From: Rhizobiales bacterium PAR1
Lineage (GTDB): Bacteria; Pseudomonadota; Alphaproteobacteria; Rhizobiales; Beijerinckiaceae
Length of the DNA: 64,000 nucleotides
Assembly (NCBI GenBank): GCA_002256205.1
Contig: NKIW01000001.1
Coordinates: 248,001-312,000, forward strand
Direction: 5' to 3'
Position 1 is the stretch's first letter, and every line of letters starts with the position of its first letter. Positions 59,154 through 64,000 of this stretch are shown in pieces. Made by a program: the position numbers and the translations under genes. The notes below the pieces were generated by a model, which was not told where the DNA came from, made no database searches, and saw nothing but the letters and a program-made list of their open reading frames with translations.

Positions 59154-60553
59154 TTGTCGTCAGTCTTTTTGGCCTTGGCCTTCTTCGGCTTTTCAGCCTT
59201 CTCGGCCGGCTCGGCGGCTTCATCATCGGCCATCAATTCGGCACGGGTCACGGTCTTCTCCGTTACCTTGACGCCAGAAAGAAGGTGATCAACGACCTTT
59301 TCCTCGAACAGCGGCGCGCGGATTTCGGCCAGCGCCTCAGGGTTCTTGCGATAATACTCGAACACCTGCTTTTCCTGACCGGGGAAAGAACGCGCACGGG
59401 CGACGAGCGCCTGCGTGATCTCCTGATCCTCAATCTTGATCTCGGCCTTCTGGCCGATTTCAGCGAGGACGAGGCCGAGGCGCACGCGGCGGGCGGCAAT
59501 GGCGCGATATTCCTCGCGGCCCTTGTCTTCCTCACCAGCTTCGAACGTCTGGCCAGCGCGCTGCATGTCCGCCGTCACCTGACGCCAGACAGCTGCGAAC
59601 TCTTCCTCGAGCATCGTCGGCGGCAGATCGAAGGTGTAGAGCGCGTCGAGACCATCGAGAAGCTGACGCTTCATCTTCTGGCGGGTCTGCTCGACGAGTT
59701 CCTGACCGAGCGACTCCTTGACGGCCTCGCGCAGCTTGGTGACATCCTCAAGACCGAACTTCTTGGCCAGCTCATCGTCGATCACAAGATCGCCCGGCGC
59801 CTGGATAGCCTTGACGGTGCAGGCGAATTCCGCTGCCTTGCCGGCAAGGTGCATCGCCTGATAGTTCTCCGGGAACATGGTCTTGACGAGCTTTTCCTCA
59901 CCGACCTTGGTGCCGACGAGCTGCTCTTCGAAGCCCGGAATGAACTGGCCCGAGCCGAGGATCAGGTCGACGTCGCCGCCAGTACCACCCTCGAACGGAA
60001 CGCCGTCGATGGAACCGGCAAAATCGATCGTCAGCTTGTCGCCGTCCTGCGCCTTGTCCTTCGCGCCGCGCGGCGCATAGGGGCGATTGGCCGATGCCAT
60101 GCGCTGGATGGCTTCATCGACATCCGACGCCGGAACCTCGGCGACTTCCTTCGTCACCGAAATGCCGGAGTGATCCTGGATCTCGATCGTCGGCAGCAAT
60201 TCGACATCAACAGAGAAGTCGAGATCGGCCTGGCCCGCGAGAACCTGCTCGATGACCGCCTGATCTTCCGGCAGGTTCACCTTCGGCTCAGCGGCGAGGC
60301 GCACGCCACCTTCTTCAACGATCTGCTTGTTGGCATCGTTGACGGCGTTCTGGACCACATCGGCCATGACCGACTTGCCATAAACGCGCTTGAGGTGCGC
60401 AACCGGAACCTTGCCGGGACGGAAGCCGTTGAGATTGACGCGGCCCTTGATGTTCTCGAGCTCCGTATCGAAGCGAGAAGTCAGATCGGCGGCGGTCACG
60501 ACCACCTTGAACTGGCGCTTGAGCCCTTCGGCGAGGGTTTGGGTAACCTGCAT
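59144..60553 (-). CDS. tig: Trigger factor
   Basis: A ribosome-bound chaperone and peptidyl-prolyl isomerase. It has 469 residues. The ribosome-binding loop is in NLNGFRPGKVP, the FKBP-type domain includes DKLTIDFAGSIDGVPFEGG and GSGQFIPGFEEQL, and the helical C-domain follows. The tail is a Lys/Ala-rich low-complexity extension (EKAEKPKKAKAKKTDDKAE). ATG 60553 (MQVTQTLAEGLKRQF) is the standard start; the upstream 30 codons are noise. The stop codon lies within a small direct repeat. Confidence 0.96.
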   Translation of the reverse strand: MQVTQTLAEGLKRQFKVVVTAADLTSRFDTELENIKGRVNLNGFRPGKVPVAHLKRVYGKSVMADVVQNAVNDANKQIVEEGGVRLAAEPKVNLPEDQAVIEQVLAGQADLDFSVDVELLPTIEIQDHSGISVTKEVAEVPASDVDEAIQRMASANRPYAPRGAKDKAQDGDKLTIDFAGSIDGVPFEGGTGGDVDLILGSGQFIPGFEEQLVGTKVGEEKLVKTMFPENYQAMHLAGKAAEFACTVKAIQAPGDLVIDDELAKKFGLEDVTKLREAVKESLGQELVEQTRQKMKRQLLDGLDALYTFDLPPTMLEEEFAAVWRQVTADMQRAGQTFEAGEEDKGREEYRAIAARRVRLGLVLAEIGQKAEIKIEDQEITQALVARARSFPGQEKQVFEYYRKNPEALAEIRAPLFEEKVVDHLLSGVKVTEKTVTRAELMADDEAAEPAEKAEKPKKAKAKKTDDKAE

Positions 60554-60713
60554 GATGAACCTTGATGTCAAATTCCGGGTTTCGGCATCTCGAGGTTCAT
60601 CCCCGTTGAGCCTTGGCCCGCTTCGATCCTGTTTGCCCGCCAAAGCGCGCGGTGATTTCTGTTCGTCCTTCCAGCCCCGAGGGGATAAAAGGACATTGGA
60701 CGTCTCGCGGCTC

Positions 60714-60798
60714 TGGTGCGGGCGAAGGGACTCGAACCCCCACGACTTTCGTCACCGGAACCTAAATCCGGCGCGTCTACCAGTTCCGCCACGCCCGC
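60714..60798 (-). tRNA. tRNA-Leu (anticodon TAG)
   Basis: On the minus strand the acceptor GCGGGCG pairs with CGCCCGC. The D arm is GGCGGAACTGGTAGACGC, and the anticodon stem CCGGA/TTCCGG encloses TTTAGGT with anticodon TAG. A class II variable arm (GACGAAAGTC) and T arm GGGGGTTCGAGTCCC follow, with CCA encoded. Total length is 85 bases. Confidence 0.97.
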
Positions 60799-61100
60799 TT
60801 AGAGCAATTTTCCGCGTTCTGGAGGCTGGAGAGCCCCCGCAAATGCGGCGCGCACAACAAAAGCCCATCGGACCCCCGAGTGCCATGCGCGGGCCGGGTC
60901 TATATCACGCTTTTCCGGCTACGCAGCAAAAATCTGCATGGTTCAGCACGGCTAGTGCCGCGTTTTTCAGCCCTCCCGCGACACGTTTCGGAGGCCTCGG
61001 GCAAGCTACCCCCTTGACGGGCGCTGGAACTGGGCCAAACACCCCTGATGGATTATCGCTGGCCTCCTGTTCTGGCGATGCTGCGGGAGATGATTGCCTC
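60799..61100. other. Intergenic region between tRNA-Leu and the cupredoxin gene
   Basis: 302 bases. The plus-strand frame of the downstream gene happens to be open through it, but the residues encoded there look random. The promoters of the tRNA (minus) and of the oxidase-like gene (plus) should lie here; I cannot assign them with confidence. Confidence 0.5.
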
Positions 61101-62603
61101 GTGCCGACCGGACCTTCCCCGTCTCTTGCCCCGTCTCTTGATCTTGACCGCCGACAGGCCTTGCTCGGCGTGGCCATAGTCGTACTAGCACCCGCTGCGA
61201 GCTTTGCGCAGACCGCCCCGACCAAATTGCCGGAAACCAAGGCAGCGGAAGCCAAAACCAGTGCTACGCCACATATCCTGCGCCTGCGCGCGGAGGTTCA
61301 GCCCCGCAAGATCGGCACGCCGGAGCAATCCGAATCGCGCCTTTTCCGCCTCACGGAACTCAATGCCGAAGGAAAGCCTGTCACGTCGGGTTTCCCGGCT
61401 TTCCGAGCGAAAGCGGGCGATACGGTAACACTGGAGATCGAAAACACGCTCGATCAGCCTACCGGCTTCCATATCCGGGGCCTGCGCGGTCCGAATGCCG
61501 CCGATGGCATGCCGGGCCTCACGACAACCCCGATCCAACCCGGCGCGAAAGCCAGCCTGACCTTCCCGGCGACGCAGACCGGCACGTTCCTCATCGCGCC
61601 GACGCTGGCCGAGCGCGTATCCGAGCAGAACGCGCGCGGCCTGCATGCGGCCTTCATCGTCGAGGAAGCCAATCCACCACCCTTCGACCACGATCTTGTT
61701 CTCGCGGTCAGCGACTGGCGGCTCGATGACAAAGGCGTGCTGGTGGAGGATTTCCTGTCGCGGCCTGATTCATCCCGCGTCGGGCGTCTCGGCAACCGCC
61801 TCGCGGCCAATGGCCTGCCGGCACCGGGCAAAATGAGCGTCCGTCCTGGTGCGCGCCTGCGCATCCGGATGATCAATGTCTCGAACGCACGCGTCATTCC
61901 GCTCAAGGTCAGCGGCTTCGCGGCCGAGGTCTATTCGATCGATTCGACACCCTGCCAGCCGTTTGATCCGTTGAAACGCACCGTGATTCTCGCGCCGAAC
62001 TCACGCATTGAGATGGTGCTGCAAGCGCCGCCTGAAGCAGGCAAGGACGGCGCCATCGAAGCCAAAGTCGGCAACGGTATCCCTATTTTTGCCTATCGGA
62101 CTGAAGGAGAACCCCTGCCCGCCAAAGACAAGCTTGCCGCCCTGCCCGATCCGGGCCTGCCGCCAGCGATACGGCTTCAGGATGCCACGCGCGTAGACGT
62201 CGCGATCACCGGTGGCATCGGCACCGAGCCTCAGGAAGCGGAACCGGCGGCACTCACCAAGCGATTCCCCGATCCCAAACGCATCTTCACGATCAACGGC
62301 AGCAAGAACGAAGGTTTCGCTGGCAAGCCGCTCGTCAGCGTTAAACGCGGCAAGGTGCTGGTTCTGGCGCTGATGAACCAGACGAGCTGGCCGCAGGTGA
62401 TTGCGGTGCATGGCCACGCCTTCCGCCTGCTGCACCCCTTCGACGATGGCTGGGAACCCTATTTCCTCGACACGCTCTACATGACACCGAAAACCACGGC
62501 GCGCATCGCGCTCATCGCCGACAATCCCGGCAAGTGGGCGATCCGCTCGACCATTGCCGAGCATTTCGGAACGGGCGTCGCGACCTGGTTCGAGGTAACG
62601 TGA
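61101..62603 (+). CDS. Tat-exported multicopper-oxidase-like protein lacking canonical copper ligands
   Basis: 500 residues from GTG 61101. A twin-arginine signal (DLDRRQALLGVAIVVL, Arg17-Arg18) ends near ASFAQ. Three cupredoxin domains follow. Where oxidases have HWHG there is GFHIRG (about 122-127). The third-domain region has VIAVHGHAF, but the C-terminal HCHxxxH block is replaced by STIAEHFGTG. It is therefore closer in logic to FtsP/SufI, a Tat-exported, copper-free member of the fold, than to a working laccase. I cannot assign a role. The start was chosen from the Tat motif. Confidence 0.8.
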   Translation: MPTGPSPSLAPSLDLDRRQALLGVAIVVLAPAASFAQTAPTKLPETKAAEAKTSATPHILRLRAEVQPRKIGTPEQSESRLFRLTELNAEGKPVTSGFPAFRAKAGDTVTLEIENTLDQPTGFHIRGLRGPNAADGMPGLTTTPIQPGAKASLTFPATQTGTFLIAPTLAERVSEQNARGLHAAFIVEEANPPPFDHDLVLAVSDWRLDDKGVLVEDFLSRPDSSRVGRLGNRLAANGLPAPGKMSVRPGARLRIRMINVSNARVIPLKVSGFAAEVYSIDSTPCQPFDPLKRTVILAPNSRIEMVLQAPPEAGKDGAIEAKVGNGIPIFAYRTEGEPLPAKDKLAALPDPGLPPAIRLQDATRVDVAITGGIGTEPQEAEPAALTKRFPDPKRIFTINGSKNEGFAGKPLVSVKRGKVLVLALMNQTSWPQVIAVHGHAFRLLHPFDDGWEPYFLDTLYMTPKTTARIALIADNPGKWAIRSTIAEHFGTGVATWFEVT

Positions 62604-62669
62604 GTACGCGGCGCGGGTCTGGTGATATCTTCGAAAGAACGGCGCCCTACAATTATTCATATTGCCTAA

Positions 62670-63161
<492 letters not shown>

Positions 63162-63187
63162 TCCGCGTCATACCGGTTTTTGCCCTT

Positions 63188-63205
63188 AAGGTTCATGCGA
63201 ACCTT
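63188..63205. repeat. Hairpin between glnB and glnA
   Basis: AAGGTTC-ATGC-GAACCTT is a perfect seven-pair inverted repeat 26 bases after the glnB stop, upstream of the sigma-54 promoter. It may partly end glnB transcription. Confidence 0.45.
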
Positions 63206-63250
63206 GTTGCCGGTTGAAACCTTTTCGGACGCGCCGGGCTGGCCCGGTTC

Positions 63251-63266
63251 TGGCGCGATCCTTGCT
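63251..63266 (+). promoter_or_regulatory. Sigma-54 (RpoN) promoter of glnA
   Basis: TGGCGCG-ATCC-TTGCT matches the -24/-12 consensus TGGCACG-N4-TTGCW except for one base. It lies about 145 bases upstream of glnA. glnA is a classical NtrC/RpoN target, so nitrogen-limitation control is expected. Confidence 0.75.
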
Positions 63267-63409
63267 CTCGAAAGCTCCAGAGTGATCCGGAGCATTCTGG
63301 GGGTACAGTTTGACTGGGCCGGCTCTTCCCGGAGCCAATGCTTGAGACCGATCACCGCCGAGTTCACGAAACTCAGAGCCAACGTCGAACGATAAAGGAC
63401 ACGACGCGT

Positions 63410-64000
63410 ATGAAGACGGCAAAGGATGTTTTGAAGTTCATCAAGGAAAACGACGTGAAGTACGTCGACTTCCGCTTCACCGATCCGCGCGGCAAGTGGC
63501 AGCATTGGACGTTCGATGTCACCATCGTCGACGAGGAAGCGCTTGAAGAAGGCGTGATGTTCGACGGTTCGTCGATCGCCGGCTGGAAGGCCATCAACGA
63601 GTCGGACATGATGCTGAAGCCGGACCCGGCCTCCGCCCATCTCGACCCGTTCTTCGCCGCCTCGACGCTCGTCCTCAACTGCGACGTTCTCGAGCCGGCG
63701 ACCGGCGAGCCTTACTCCCGCTGCCCGCGTGGCATCGCCAAGCGCGCTGAGATGTACATGCAGTCGACCGGCGTGGGCGACACCGCCTATTTCGGCCCGG
63801 AAGCTGAGTTCTTCATCTTCGACGACGTGAAGTTCAAGGCCGATCCGTACAACACCGGCTTCAAGCTCGACGCGTCGGAACTGCCGATCAACGGCGACGC
63901 CGACTATGAAGGCGGCAACCTTGGCCACCGCATCGCCACCAAGGGCGGCTACTTCCCCGTTCCGCCGCAGGACGCTTCGCAGGACATGCGCGGCGAAATG
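63410..64000 (+). CDS. glnA: Glutamine synthetase type I (N-terminal part, cut by window edge)
   Basis: Makes glutamine from glutamate, ammonia and ATP. 197 of about 469 residues are present. The N-terminus MKTAKDVLKFIKENDVKYVD and RFTDPRGKWQHWTF are type I GlnA. GVMFDGSSIAGWKAINESDM carries the Asp that reaches the neighbouring active site, and YFGPEAEFFIFDDV has catalytic glutamates. ATG 63410 has AAAGGA upstream. The frame is open to the last base. It follows glnB and a sigma-54 promoter. Confidence 0.96.
   Translation, partial: MKTAKDVLKFIKENDVKYVDFRFTDPRGKWQHWTFDVTIVDEEALEEGVMFDGSSIAGWKAINESDMMLKPDPASAHLDPFFAASTLVLNCDVLEPATGEPYSRCPRGIAKRAEMYMQSTGVGDTAYFGPEAEFFIFDDVKFKADPYNTGFKLDASELPINGDADYEGGNLGHRIATKGGYFPVPPQDASQDMRGEM

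Noticed and set aside
60390-61100. 237-codon upstream extension of the cupredoxin gene
   Set aside because: The frame is open but crosses the tRNA-Leu gene and part of tig in antisense; a Tat signal peptide directly after GTG 61101 marks the real start.

Overview
The window looks like a 64 kb piece of a chromosome from an alphaproteobacterium, most likely of the order Hyphomicrobiales (Rhizobiales). This rests on gene order (sdhE and recG beside mfd; frr-uppS-cdsA-rseP-bamA-lpxD-fabZ-lpxA-lpxB; dnaE near lolDC-proS; a nuo operon running on into birA, RNase J and methylmalonyl-CoA epimerase; clpP-clpX-lon). It also rests on the short, editing-less ProS, DUF1467, and a GTTC-N7-GTTC SOS box. G+C is high. 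I saw no transposase, integrase, phage or CRISPR array. Almost everything is core genome, read mainly from the minus strand.

Layout. 1-5.3 kb: truncated mfd and sdhE (minus), recG (plus), and a DUF502 membrane protein. 5.3-18.3 kb: envelope and translation genes (lpxB, lpxA, fabZ, lpxD, bamA, rseP, cdsA, uppS, frr, pyrH, tsf, rpsB). Two genes often found in this run, lpxI and dxr, are absent. 18.5-25.7 kb: dnaE, then a very short gene under an SOS box, a small membrane protein, lolD, lolC and proS. 26.2-46.1 kb: a complete 14-subunit complex I operon (nuoA to nuoN) with three unfamiliar genes inserted, ending in birA, rnj, mce and DUF1467.

46.4-52.5 kb is the least conserved stretch. It holds small exported proteins, two paralogous exported ClpP-fold proteins, tRNA-Asp, tRNA-Val, and a calcineurin-like phosphoesterase next to a protein kinase fused to a universal-stress domain. 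52.7-60.8 kb: the protein quality-control block lon, clpX, clpP, a BenE-type transporter, trigger factor and tRNA-Leu. 61.1-64 kb: a Tat-exported cupredoxin-fold protein lacking usual copper ligands, then glnB and the start of glnA with a sigma-54 promoter.

The most interesting item is at 22018-22200 on the minus strand. A consensus -35 element, an SOS box overlapping the -10, and a strong ribosome binding site precede a 33-codon gene with one hydrophobic segment, directly upstream of dnaE. It is too short for ordinary gene calling and sits where the Caulobacter SOS division inhibitor SidA is found (placement from memory). Other points of note are a helix-hairpin-helix tail shared by ribosomal protein S2 and NuoE, a low-GC orphan gene between nuoB and nuoC, a perfect CtrA-type box upstream of rseP, and an in-frame triplication around the tig stop codon. 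All functional calls come from reading the sequence; no database search was run.
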